Source of the DNA: Chrysomallon squamiferum
Lineage: Eukaryota; Mollusca; Gastropoda; Neomphalida; Peltospiridae
Length of the DNA: 64,000 bases
NCBI GenBank assembly: GCA_012295275.1
Contig: CM022665.1
Span: 31,552,957-31,616,956, forward strand
Direction of reading: 5' to 3'
The notes beneath the pieces were generated by a model. It had not been told where the DNA came from. It ran no database searches and saw only the letters and a list, made by a program, of their open reading frames with translations. Shown here one piece after another: positions 39,399 through 52,883 of this stretch (positions are counted from its first letter, which is position 1; every line of letters starts with the position of its first letter). The translations under genes and the position numbers were made by a program.

Positions 39399-40866
39399 AT
39401 ATATATATTGTACCTATCACTTTATGGGATACAACACTGAATGTAGAAGACATTTATTTTTTTCCTATTATTTACTTTATTTTCGTTGTTGTTGTTGTTA
39501 TTATTATCTAATTAAATCAAAAAACTTTTGATATATTATGTTTTTAAAATACGTTATACGATACTAAAGCTATATGAAATTAAGCTGTAGGCTTAAAACA
39601 ATAACAATAATAGTAACTGAAGAATTCACGATACATTAGACTAATTTCACATAATGTGGTTCTGAGGACAAAGTGATATTACTTAATTGTTCGGCCAGGA
39701 AACGAATTGAACGTATTTCATTCTTCCACATTATAGTATATCTTTTATTCTTACTGCATTACTAAATACCTCTTCTGAATATTTTCTATTACGTGTCTAA
39801 CGTGTATACAAATCAGCGTCCACAGGAATTTTTCCGGGTGACTGGTTAGAGGTCAAAACATGTCGGCACATAATAAAATGCACGCGTGCATAAAATTTAT
39901 GCTTTCTATTCGGAAACTGAGATATGACAAAAAATAACTTTAAAAATCATTAAATTCACAATCACTGAGGATAAACATAAATGAAAAACTAACAAATGTG
40001 ATGTTTTGACTTAAGAATATACGTTTAACAAATGTCAGGCCCCGACTGACACTTTCCTCATTGTCCCTCCTCTTGTGGATATCCATGAGATAAAAGGATT
40101 CAGAGAATGCGTCCTGTCTAAGACCCTTAGATAAATTACTCTAGTCTTATATCGATTTATAATTTTGCTTCAATACTTTTTGACAGATTAAGAATGAACA
40201 TACATATCTTCTTCACAGGCAAATACAGGGTTATGATTATTAAAAGAAGAAATATTTTATTTAAAGACTCGCTCGACACATTTTACAGTATGGTGTTATA
40301 TGCAGGGCATCATGAATAATAATTATGGTTAACGACCATAGAGATAATGACAACTGAGTCCGCTAATGCATACGAGGCAAAATTATTTTTCTATCAGCAG
40401 CAATAACAATTTTTTTAGATGTAATTTCACATAGATAACAAAGTCCATACCGCGACCTTTGGAGGGTTATGGTTATTATGACAGATAAAAAGATGTAAAC
40501 ATTAAAAGAAAATGAAACAGGAAAGTAGTAATGCATATATACTTTCATCATAAAGTCAGGACCGACTGCACGAATATTTATTGATGGAAAACATGCTATA
40601 AAATACTACATTTAAAACATTTAGCCTAAGTGGTCTTAATACATGTTATTAATGACTCGTATAGAATTCGGATATTTGTTGCGGTTATATAATCTACAGC
40701 GATAAGTAAATAAATATTAGTAAGATCAAAGGTATATAGTCAAACACGTAAAGAATGATTTAACTCTAACAAGTTTCTGTAGCAAGGATTAACACAGAAA
40801 ACCATGTTTTCTTTTTTTATTATTTTACGTACAAAACAACAATTTAAAAATAATAACAACACTTAC

Positions 40867-40889
40867 CTTCTGCATTGTTTGTTTCTTTT
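40867..40889 (-). other. Possible 23-base alternative exon of the same gene
   Basis: On the - strand TTTTAACACAG precedes 23 bases ending ATGCAGAAG and a perfect GTAAGT donor at 40861-40866. Its ATG is in frame with the exon at 36103 (MQK then VSRSYP), so it could be an alternative first exon. It also fits as a cassette exon if the upstream exon ends at 42355. This is a hypothesis. Confidence 0.25.
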
Positions 40890-41518
40890 CTGTGTTAAAA
40901 CCAACGTAACTGTTGATTCTTCAAAACAAACGACTCGCATAACATTACCATCAAACCAGTAAACGTAAATAATTCCATGAAATGGTTAATCTCTTTCTCT
41001 GTTTTTCTCAGCACTATGACATCAAAGTAAGGAAAACTAACAGTACATTTGAAGGACATTCTTCGATCATATAGCTCATCCCTAGTATTATATTCGTTCT
41101 GCTTTTCCCGTGACACTTTTAATAACAGAGTCTATAAGCTCGGCAAGGCTGTAAGTTTAATTGTGTGTGTTAAGGAAAAGCTCTTTTCGTGCCTACTCAG
41201 ATGATGTTTGTTCTCCACACAAAGAAGCTTTTATTACACATTTTGCTGTTTGATTTACTACATTCATGACTATAATGGACTCGTTTTTATCTACATGTAT
41301 AGCGATTAAATACACCTGTATTTAGAATCCCATTCTAAAGTTTATGTTTGCTGTCCTTTTAAAAATTATGTATGACGCACTGAATTATTTGTATTTTTTA
41401 TTTACTGTTTGAAATTTGTATAGAGGTCCATTTCTAAATGCATCTGTGTATTGTAATCAAATATGTTTGTGCGTCAGTAGGTGCATACGTATACATCTGT
41501 TCATGTTCAAAATACTTT

Positions 41519-41521
<3 letters not shown>

Positions 41522-41554
<33 letters not shown>
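41522..41554. repeat. (CA)n microsatellite
   Basis: About 16 CA units, about 0.8 kb upstream (- strand sense: downstream) of the exon at 42359-42469. Confidence 0.95.
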
Positions 41555-41556
<2 letters not shown>

Positions 41557-42358
41557 TATGCACGTATGTATGCGTATACATTAACGATTGTATTCTCTTC
41601 ATAATATATTCAAGTATTTACATAAAATCAGTATTTGGTTTATTTGCTTCTTCATTTTACGACCATTATTCAACTACTCTTATGTATCATAAATTGAAAT
41701 TTAGCGAACACTCACTTTTATATCAGGTGAAGTATATTCCCACAAACAGCCCATTTCACATTAACACTTCACCGCTGTAGTGTTATATACCCATACGTAC
41801 CTACGTTATACAGGCACTCGAAATCAAAACATTTATATCACTTGCGGAACAATAGAACTCTCTTAAGTGAAATGGAAAATAATCCTTAGAGTGTGCAGCG
41901 AGGACATTAATAACATGTGCCTTTAACTGTTTAATATAAGAAAATTCCAGCCTTTAAAATAAATAAAAAATAAAATAAATAACAAGAAAAACATTAAGCA
42001 TTGTACAGAAGTTCGCATTAAAAATCAAATATCAGTTAACGAAATTTAATATAAATAAAGGTTAATAGTAGTAATAATAATAGTAGCGGTAATAGTAGTA
42101 GTAGTAGCAGCAGCAGAGACAGTAGTACTAGTATAGGTAATAACACAAACATATACCCATACATACATACATACATACATATATCCATCCATCCATACGT
42201 ACATACCTACCCATATGGATATATATCCAAAAAAAAAAAAAAAAGAAGAAGAAGAAAAAACAAGAAGTCATAAACACACGTGCATAACCCCAAATATATA
42301 CAAATATGCATAAATTATACTGTTGTTTTACTTACATTACTCATTAGAAAATACCTAC

Positions 42359-42469
42359 CGGTGCACTTCGGATGCTAAATTTTGGTCTTCGTCTAAGAGC
42401 CGATCCCGTCCTCAAATCAATAGCAGCACCAGATATAGACAGCGCGTCCGTATCAGAACAATAAAACAT
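42359..42469 (-). CDS. First coding exon of the 378-codon-exon gene
   Basis: An ATG at 42469 opens 37 codons beginning MFCYSDTDALSISGAA and ending SIRSAP at a GTAGGT donor at 42358. The exon ends in phase 0, exactly what the 36103 exon needs. An in-frame TAG lies just upstream, and this stretch is GC-richer than its surroundings. Joined, the two give 415 residues. The intron would be 6.26 kb. If the next donor (GTATTT) were used, exon end 42355, an optional 23-base exon at 40867-40889 would also keep the frame. Confidence 0.55.
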
Positions 42470-44569
42470 TTCTAAGAATTTAATTAAAGACTAGTAACAC
42501 GAAAACCTAAAGAATTTTTACAGAATTTCTATTCTTTGAAATCAGATGACGAAGAACATTATAACATCAGCCATTTTTATGTTAAAAAGTTAAGATTTAG
42601 AAACACTGTTAAAAAGTACTAGTGACAATTATTTGCATCTAGAGTATAAAATATCACCAAATCCGGGATAGCTTGGAGAGTTTTAACCTTTGTTAAGCGT
42701 CCTCGTCCTAAGATACACTTGTTTCACAGACAACTATTTTCATAATCGTAACAACAGTCAGGAGAGACGTGCAAACAGAACAGTGAGAATTTCGTTAACA
42801 AGTATTTACTGCGTTTGATAAATTCTGGTCTAGCGTTTAAGGTAATATTGAATAATAGCCCAGACTACAATACCATTTATTATGATGTATTGAATATTCC
42901 CGTGGATCAAAGCGTGCAAATCTAATATGATTTACATGCATGGAAATAGAAATACTCGTTAACTTATTATTATCCAGATTACGGTAAGATGCTTAGATTT
43001 GCATAAAAAGAGTGTTATCCGCTTCAGCTGACCACATAATCCCAGCACGAGCCCGTTTGGATATGAATCTTAATGGACGAAATTCTGGCGGTCTGATATT
43101 CAATAATGTTCATTAATTATGTTTCAGAGAGAGAGAGTGACTCTCGGGTGGCCTCATTTAGTTCGACTGGTTAATCATTTTTGACATTTGTGACACCACG
43201 AGTAACTCTAACAGCAGACTTCATGAACAGTTGGAAAGAAGATAACGATAAAAAAAAAATCAATAAAATTACAATAATAAAAAAAAAATCAATAAAATAA
43301 AATTCTGTAAATTTTCTAAATCTGTACAATCTAAAAACGATAAACACTGACTATTATTTCGGCTGTTATAATAACAACTACTGCTTTTACCACTACTACA
43401 ACTACTGTTACTATTATCACCAGCGTCACCAGTACTATTATTACTTTTATTCTGCTACTACAATTACTGAAGAAATGTTAATGAAGTTAATTTTGAACTT
43501 CTTCATTGATTATATCACCGTCATCATCATCCCGAGGACATAAACACCTGACAACATCGAAAAAAAACACCCCAAAACAACAATAATAATAATAATTTTA
43601 AAAAACAAAAACAAATTAGGGATTCAAAAAAAAAAAAAAAAATTAAAAAAACAACTAAAAAAAAATTAATATAAAATATTATTCTAGTTACATTCTCAGG
43701 AAAAAAATTAATTAAAAATTGCTCTAGGTTTAATTCGAATTACCAAAAAATATATCTAAGAAAAGAAATAATATATAGCAACTGTCTCATTTCTTACAGG
43801 TACATATCTGACCTATGTCGATTAAAAATAATACTGTATACGAAAATGTTATTGTATAACATAAATTTTTAAACTCCGTAAGCATTCCCCCCCCCAATAA
43901 AAAACGGCTTATAGTGGGTTAATTTATTTCCAAGTACGTTAAATAACTTAAACTGAAGTCTTGACACGGCCGCCTTCCATAATGCAATTAACTAGTCTTT
44001 CTGGGTAGAATACAATTGCATTAATTTGTGTGTCACCAGGTGCCGAGTTTAAGACTGGGGGACCCAGCAGTTGCGATCTTATCCAAGTGAGATAACTCAA
44101 GATGAAATATGCGAAGGCACGTAATGCTTGCGATCGATGGATTATAAACTGTATTTTCTGGTTAATACGAAACAGGATATTTTAATCTTTATTAGACTTT
44201 TAGAGCCATTAAAAAAATAATAATAATAATTAAAAAAAAAAAAAACTTACAATGTAATAGTAATAAAAAGGAAAAAAGTAAACGAAAGAAAGAATAATTT
44301 TTCAGGAAAATACAAATTTAAATACAATTATTTATTTAAAAAAAATATATATATATATATATATAATAAAAATAATAGTAATAATAATAAAAGAAAGAAA
44401 AAAAAAAGAATAAAAAAAAAAAATGAGGATAAAAAAAATCCAACAAAATATATAATTATATATACGCAAATAAAAAATAATTTTGGCAACCTACGGGGCA
44501 AAATGAATATAACAACTGAGTCATCAGTGACCATTGATTATGTATTGACAAGGAGTATTTAAAAAGAAC

Positions 44570-44572
<3 letters not shown>

Positions 44573-44637
<65 letters not shown>

Positions 44638-44842
44638 TGTAATTTGTATAAATGGATGTAATGCCTGAAATTACATGTACAGTATATACGTATGTCTATC
44701 TGTGACATAAGAGATGGAGAGAGATGCAAACAGAAATAAAAATAAAACCACAGAGATATTACAAATATATAATTAACACACTTAGAATCACACTAAAATC
44801 GACGGCTAATAAGTATAGTGTTAACACTGTCAGTAATGTTAG
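44573..44842. repeat. Direct duplication copy 1 with its (GA)n tract
   Basis: A (GA)n tract of about 62 bases (44573-44635) is followed by 44634-44842, a unique-looking sequence identical base for base to 47102-47310. Both copies begin GATGTGTAATTTG and end CAGTAATGTTAG. Flanking sequences beyond differ. Confidence 0.95.
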
Positions 44843-44883
44843 TACTTGAAACAGGAGTATCGATTTACATTAGAAAATTGATT

Positions 44884-44885
<2 letters not shown>

Positions 44886-44941
<56 letters not shown>
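44886..44941. repeat. (ATT)n microsatellite
   Basis: About 18 ATT units, 44 bases past the end of duplication copy 1. Confidence 0.95.
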
Positions 44942-45419
44942 AGGAAAAAGAAACAAGAAAAATACTATATAAAAATAATTTTATTTCATTAACGTACACA
45001 TTACAGTTTTTAAAATCGTCGTCAAATGTCCGTTTTAAAATATGAAGCTCCTCTCACGGAATCCGCATTCTTTGCGACCGCTTCGTCACAATATTGTCGT
45101 ACAAAGGCAAGACGCTCGAATGCTTATTTGAAGCATCAGAGCTTAAGGCAATGAATAACCGCATCATCGTAAACTCGCATCACTGATAAATCTGGAATGC
45201 ATATTTCTTTGAACAGGTGTGTTACAAAGAATACATGTAGGTCAGAACGCTGTAAAAATTCTAGATTATCTTAATTTGACATACTACCTGTACAGGTTAT
45301 AAATTTTAATTTCCATATTTATTGCTTTGTAATATTTAGGTCTTATTAGTAAACACCTATATATATATTATACTTCAGTGAAAGGAAGGGTTTATGCTGA
45401 CTTTATGGCTGGTTTGTCT

Positions 45420-45422
<3 letters not shown>

Positions 45423-45504
<82 letters not shown>
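45423..45504. repeat. (CT)n microsatellite
   Basis: CT units with one T interruption near 45491, between the two copies of the 209-bp duplication. Confidence 0.95.
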
Positions 45505-45749
45505 GTTACTTTGTTTATATATATATATATATTTGTTTGTTTATTGTTAATGTATTTTCTTCCTTTGACATTATATCTTGATAACAAGAAGAATAGAATA
45601 AGGAAAAAGGAAAAAGAGTTTGGGTTTCTTTTGAAAGTTTGAGATACTTAGTTGTTAATGGAAAATAAGTGGCTGTGCCAAGCTTGGTTTAGGAGATGGT
45701 GGCTGCAGTTTCATAATAAACATATAATATCAGTTTAAGAAAAAAAATA

Positions 45750-45792
45750 AAAAATAAAAAATAAATAAATAAATAAATAATGATAATAATAA

Positions 45793-45833
<41 letters not shown>

Positions 45834-45835
45834 TG
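45750..45835. repeat. (AAAT)n and (AAT)n microsatellites
   Basis: A-rich AAAT units followed by about ten AAT units, also between the two duplication copies. Confidence 0.85.
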
Positions 45836-47012
45836 AAAATAAAATGAAAATAAACTAAAATAAATTAATTTAAGAATATAATGTGCAAAGACATTGTTAT
45901 AATCCTCTCGTTCTAAATTGTCTCTTTTGTAGTAATACGTGAATCGTCGCTAGCAAGATAAATATACAGATAGACTGATACACTTAAGCAAATACAAAAA
46001 TGCGGACATACATTTTATTAGAGTCACACGTTTCAGTTGTATAAATAAGTATATAATAAATATGTCAGAAACATTCGTAATAAAAAGATTTTATGGAATT
46101 ATCAGACACTAAACAGTTTTCAATACTAATACTAATAATAACAATAACAATAATGATGATAATAATAACAATAACAACAACAATATGAACAGTACTACTA
46201 ATAAACTTTAATAATAAAAACTAATAATAAACTATACTACTACAACATGAGCAACAATAACAACAGCAATAAATATCAATAATAAAAATAAAATATTAAA
46301 AAGTAAAATATGTCACATGTAGAAGCAGAGGAAGTAAGAACAACTCTAAAAACGTTTATGTTGAATTTATATATAACGCATTTCAAAACTTGACTCTTAT
46401 CATGGGCACATTTCACCTGCTACCAGGTAAAGGAAAAGGGAAGCGTCTCTGTTAAAACTGACGTCTTGCATATAAACATATGTACGTGTTCTTTAGTCTG
46501 ATAATAACAAAAACTACACAGCTTCTTTACATTTTAAGTAAATATGAAAGTAAGTTCCCTGTTCAGAACACAGTGTTGAAATCTTTGTGTAAGTTAATGA
46601 ACCATTTTGCTTTTATAATAGACAGTCTTGTCATCACTGTGTTCAAATATTTAACAGCAGGGGTAAAAAGCAAATGAAATGATTTTTTTTTTTTAAAGGT
46701 ATTATTAATACGGGTATAAAGTAAATAAAAAAAAAAAATGTGATTATTTATGCGACGTATACAAACACACACAGTGATAACAATGTAAACCGCGGTAGAG
46801 GAAGAAGATATACAGAGATAAAGACAAACTGATAGAAAAAAATAGAGGAAAGATGTTAGATGAAACGTGATGGCGAGAGGAAAAGATCAGAGATACAGTG
46901 TGTGAAAGTGTATATGTGTATGTGCACATGTAAGTGAGTGTATGTGTGTATGTGTGAATTTGTATCCGTACTTATATAATTCTATATGAAAACCTATGTA
47001 TATATGTAGTTG

Positions 47013-47027
47013 AGTGTGTGTGTGTGT

Positions 47028-47105
<78 letters not shown>

Positions 47106-47310
47106 TGTAATTTGTATAAATGGATGTAATGCCTGAAATTACATGTACAGTATATACGTATGTCTATCTGTGACATAAGAGATGGAGAGAGATGCAAACA
47201 GAAATAAAAATAAAACCACAGAGATATTACAAATATATAATTAACACACTTAGAATCACACTAAAATCGACGGCTAATAAGTATAGTGTTAACACTGTCA
47301 GTAATGTTAG
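47013..47310. repeat. Direct duplication copy 2 with (GT)n(GA)n tract
   Basis: A short (GT)n run (47013-47028) and a (GA)n tract (47031-47103) precede 47102-47310, which is identical to 44634-44842. The offset between the copies is a constant 2468 bases across all 209 positions. Confidence 0.95.
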
Positions 47311-47731
47311 ATATTGCCAGGCTGACATATGTTCACTCCCTTAGGAGATTAATTAATACTGCATTCTCTCTTGATACTTAAACAAAAACATGTATTAAGA
47401 CACACACACGCACACACGCATGTAGTCTCGCGAATACTTATGCAGGTTTAAGCATTAAGATGTAAGATATATAGTTAGATTGTGTAATTTCACGAAAATG
47501 CCATTTCGCCAGATATTTTATCTAATCTCTGTCATATTAACGAAATCCCAATATCGCAATCTTGCTATAGTACATACATATATATCGTTTGTAATATCAT
47601 TTAAAACAATAAATACATATAGACTTTGTGATATTTTAATCTTGATGCAGTGGCACACATTTTTTACATCTCAACGCTCGCAAACGCTTATAAACAGACA
47701 TTCGCACAAACACATAAAAACACAGATTCAT

Positions 47732-47737
<6 letters not shown>

Positions 47738-47794
<57 letters not shown>
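47738..47794. repeat. (CA)n microsatellite
   Basis: About 28 uninterrupted CA units, 430 bases past duplication copy 2. Confidence 0.95.
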
Positions 47795-47798
<4 letters not shown>

Positions 47799-50700
47799 TA
47801 CATAAAGCCATGAGAACAATAAGGATGTATATTGTTATCAAGCCATATGAATTCATTCATCTCTTTCCTGTCTCATAAAGTTTTAACCTGATTCTCTATA
47901 CATCACTCTCCTTATATCTCTCACATCACTGTAGTTTAACTAGTGAGATACCATCACGAGATGAAAGCCAATCGTTCGTTACCACCTACGTCAATCCCAA
48001 ACGTTGTTTTTCTTTTCTTTTTTAAAATAATATACATTTCCAGTACTCTCGTGCACCAACCCACGATAAAGATAATAGTTATGCACACACAATACTGAGG
48101 AAAGGAAAAGATACGTTTTTGTTGGACATGAACAAATATAATTTTTATTTTTTTATTTTTTATTTTGAGCAGCTTAATTGTAACACAAACCGGTCACCTA
48201 TTTTAGCGTCGGAAACGATGTAGAAACTGGACAGACTTGATGTTATTTGTAATTAATACTCTTTTTTGTTTGTTTATTTGTTTGGGAATGTATACGTGTA
48301 TATCTGTGAATGTAGGCGTAAGGGTGTGTTTGACTTTGTTTCTTCGAGAATGCACCTGTCGACTTATTTTAATGACAATGTGAAATTATTACATTTTTCT
48401 ACATTTGTGAATTTTGGCACCGTAGTGATTAACTGTATTAAAGAAATATAAATTAAACGTTTTTTTTTTTTTATTTGTTTTTTTTTTCTTTGTTTTCGTC
48501 AGAATTGTAGGGTATACTAGTATATAAAAAGTATGATGATCTTGTATGCCTTTATACATTACTTAGAGCTTTCTTCAAAATTAAAGGATATAGTCTAGAG
48601 TAATGGCCGTACTACATGTAATTTATGATGGACTCGGTATGGACATGGATCTTACAATAAAAGCGTAGCTGAGCGCCCTAGCTTACTTGTAAATTCAGTA
48701 TGAAACATGATATGTTATTCTGTACTTAAGGTTTTACTTGAATGTGAATGTCCTATGCACTGATTTGCACTATAAGATTCAATCAGAAACCTTTCAGCAT
48801 ATGATGGATTCATTATAAAAATATTGATTTCTTGACGTTAATAATCTGTGTATTTTTGGTATTATACGTGTTAGAATGATTCATCATCATTATCTTATAT
48901 GAATTTCATTAATATTTAATGAAGTATCCTCGAAGACAGCCGACTACAGCTTAGATTTAACTTAAGTTCAGCTGTGTTCAAGCTAATTTTCTAAGTGGGC
49001 GCCCGATAAGACAAGTCATATACCCTTTTATATCTGTAGAAGCTTTAAGTTACATATATATATATACACACACACACACACATATATACATATATATATA
49101 TAAAAATGTAGCATGTGTCACATACGATTCTATTTGTTTACCTGTTTGAAAAAGGTCCAGTTTGAGAATGATATAGACTTTATATACAAACTAAGACGCG
49201 CGCACACACATAGGAAAGTTATAATAATTTTTAGTAACTGGTGTATTTATTTGGGTTTCTATCTAATACCTATTTCTGCTTAACTGATAAGTTTATTTTC
49301 AGTTCAATAAGCTTTTTATTTTTCTTAATCTTAACATTTCTTCACTCTCACACAGAGCTAAGTTTCTGTAATCAAAGTTTGATTCTAGCAGTTTGTCTAA
49401 TACAAACCAGTCTGAGGTTTTACTTTGATTTAATTTTCTGCTGGAGTCTAGTTTTAACGTTGTAGACGAAAAGTCTGCTGTCCCTATATATACACTGACA
49501 TGTATATCTGTGGTTCCCAACTTCAACCCCTCAAAGAGTCTGCTGGCTTCTTTGGCATAAAAGTCAACCGACTTCTGAAAATGTGTGACCCATATGGTTG
49601 TATTCATTAACATATTTTATAAAACGTTTCACATTTAATGTAACAATTTATTCATTTTGCCACCGACATTGACGAGTTCAGACGATATTTTATTTTTTAT
49701 TTTATTTTTTTTATAGATCATTTTCAAATTGCCCCCATATGGGGATCACGCAATACGATGGTAATCACAGATGTATGTAGATATTTTTCTGCTTCAGTTA
49801 TGCATAATAAGATACATTCTATATCTAGGGACGAATTTGTAAGATATATTTGTACTAGAATGTCTGTATAATAACATTAGCTGAATATAATTCTATATTA
49901 AATAACACATTTTATGTTTAATTTTTTGTATCCTACGGTAATATGATATTGTGGTTCGGTTAAAACTGCCATGCACTGAATTCAATAGGTTTTATTTCCA
50001 GTGTCACAATACGCTTACACTTGCACGTTTGTGAATAAATATGTCTGAATTCGTAACGCAACTTAAAAGTGGACTAATTAACCTTTTCGTGTTAAATTAC
50101 CTGGGTATGTTTCAACAAACAGTACTTTAGTACTGCAGCAATATCTGACATTGGTTACGTAAACAAAATAAAAATTAATAGTAATAAAACTCACTCAAAT
50201 CAGGGGGCGGATCTAGTGATTGAAAAAAAAAAAATGTTATGGTGTATATACTAGTAATTTGAAAGATGAAATATAAAAATGGGGTTCTCCCATTATATTC
50301 ACACGGTGATCCGCATGTATTTAATACAATATCATTTTTCAGATTCACCGATCAAGTTGTCATGTGTTAGTCTCTTTAGATATAAATACCATTCAAATCG
50401 CATAAAGGTTCTTCAAGCTTCATCAGCGAGTATATCATTGTACTCATTACAGAGTGTTCATTTTTTCTTTTATAAATATTGTAAATAATGTACATTATTT
50501 ACATAATACAATTATAATTTACAGTACATTATTTAAAAATTATGAATTAACAATTATAGATTAAACCTTTCACTGAATTGCAGCTTATGTATTAGTGAGA
50601 AAGTAGTTAGACGATCTTCTGCGTGTGTGTGTGTGTGTTTTTGCATGCGTGTCAAACACATATAGTTATATGTATTACCCATAGCTTTCTTCAAATAATA

Positions 50701-52768
50701 AACTATTATTGTAAAAGAATTTGATGTTTGTATACATTCACCAGTTTATTTAAGAAAATGTCATTCAAAACGCCTCCAGGTTTTCTGTCCTTTGAACTTT
50801 CCTGTGGTCAGTCTTGTTGCTCGTGGATGTTTCAGAGATTTTAATCAGTCACATGTTAAGAGAAACGCCTATAAGATAAAACAATATGTGAGTAATAAAA
50901 TAGTTTATTTAATGTGACTCACTAAACGTTGTTTGCAGGACATGCAGTCAGTGACGTGGAAAGAGAAGCAGCTACTTTTTACATCCTTGAAAAATATATT
51001 TAATATGTGTAATAATAATAATAATAATAATAATAGTAGTAGTAGTAGTAGTATTTAGATACACATCGTAAGTTTTTACTTTAATGTTCATGTAAATTTA
51101 AATTTACACGCTGTGGGAATTACATTTTGTTAATCTACCCTAGTGGGAATATTTTTTTTTCCTCTTCGAGTTAGTTTTTAATTTCAGATCAGTGCATCAG
51201 CACGGTGTTAAATTTCACAGGTGTTAGACGCAGGTAAATTTTTCTGACGAAGATTAGCCGACTTGACATCTCTCCCTATTTCAACGATCTTTCTGTTTGG
51301 TCTTTTAGATAAAATGCATTTAACCGTCAACTTTACTACAGTTTACAATAGCATGTTGACAGAGGATACCTTTCTTTACTGCAAGAGTTTTGGTTAGTAA
51401 CATAATCCTATGAAAACAAAATTTTCAAGCCAAAATGTGGATGGGGTAAAATTTCACCCATTAAAAAAAAAATAGTAATAATAATAATAAAAATCAGGCT
51501 TTTGGGCCTTTTAAAGTATTTCTTTACATATCTTACCTCTATATTTCATTCTTTGCCATTTTCTTTTTTTTAAATAAATAAATAAACAATAATAATGATT
51601 ATGATGAGAACAACAACAGCTACTGCAACAAAACAAAAAAAACACAACAAAAAAATAATAATAATAATAATAAAAAAAATTGTGACACAAAGAAAATGTA
51701 ATTTCTCTAATTCTTTAGAAATATTTTATTCTGTACGTATTTACATTATAAATCTTTTGTTTGGTTTTTGTTAGACGTTGCCGGGTACAATCCCGTCTTA
51801 AGTGGAAATTTCCGATTCTGACGGGTCTCCTCTCAAATACCTATCTTAATATGACAACCAATAGGAAATATTATTGTGTTATCCATGCATGTGGTAATAC
51901 TCGTAAACCAATTCATTTCACGCTAGAGGTAGTATGTAATTGCACATACCGTTGAAGTATTAGTGATTAGGCACTTGGCAGTCGCTTCTCGTTCGCCTGA
52001 AATGACCTCCATGGTTGCCGTTGCTAGTTTACCCATGCGAATGCAGAAAGGTTTTTTTGTTTTGCTAGTTATCAGATTAGGAATTAAGAAAACTCTCGTA
52101 AACGAACATGAAAATAAAAGTAAATCCTTTTTATCAACAATAGTAAATCCATCGAGAGTAGAAACAAACAAAGCTGGGGCGGGGACGCATGCAAACACCC
52201 GAGGCGTGTACAGTTTGTTTTTCTGTTTTTCTTAAAAGATTTTTCATGGACACCCAAGAATATGTGGGAGGTTCGTATTCATGTAAGGATAAGAAATGTG
52301 TTTAGAGTTAATGTTTACTAGCTTGTAGGTTCAGTTACCAAATACTTTCTCTCCTCCTTTTTTTTTTATTCCTTCGTAGTCAAATATGAGGTTGTTGGAG
52401 GTTTCTGTAATAAGTATTTCTGGGCCTTAAGGAGAAAAACATTTTCGCAAGTTGACATCCAAAACCCAGATTGTGCAGTGAAGGGTTAACATAGTTAAAC
52501 GTATGAAGAGTTAACAGTTGCTAAACTATCATTATCGTATCACGGAGTCTCTGAAGATATTTAAAAAAGGGAACAGCCATTTTTCTCTCCATGACGTCCA
52601 TCCATCGATTAGCATTTATAAAGTTTTATAACTCTACTCAGACAGGAAAACACGTAAAACAGACTTAGAGGGAACTGCCTGCAACGAAAATAGACTTACA
52701 AAAGTATTACCACCTTAAAAGGTGACCAATAGGTCAGAGGTACTATCATTCTATCAGACAGCCAGACT

Positions 52769-52883
<115 letters not shown>

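Larger units (their letters stand above)
36104..42358 (-). other. Presumed intron of the 378-codon-exon gene
   Basis: Lies between the two supported exons. It is AT-rich, with AGT/ACT trinucleotide clusters near 36610-36720, poly-T near 37400, (TA)n near 37585 and 39070, a (GT)n tract at 39337 and a (CA)n tract at 41522. Apart from the 23-base exon candidate at 40867, nothing coding is supported. Confidence 0.5.

Noticed and set aside
40895-41116. 73-codon - strand frame just upstream of the 23-base exon candidate
   Set aside because: It ends in a stop right before that candidate acceptor and resembles nothing known; at best it is part of a 5' UTR.
43979-44022. 10-bp inverted repeat TAATGCAATT / AATTGCATTA
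   Set aside because: Short and AT-rich; expected by chance in a window of this size.
49299-49613. 104-codon - strand frame (MLMNTTIWVTHF...)
   Set aside because: It is free of simple repeats and has a protein-like composition, but there is no recognisable family, no clear splice partner and no neighbour to support it. It could be a remnant of a mobile element.
51923-52235. Overlapping 90-codon frames on both strands
   Set aside because: Opposite frames of one GC-richer patch; neither has a recognisable motif or splice context.
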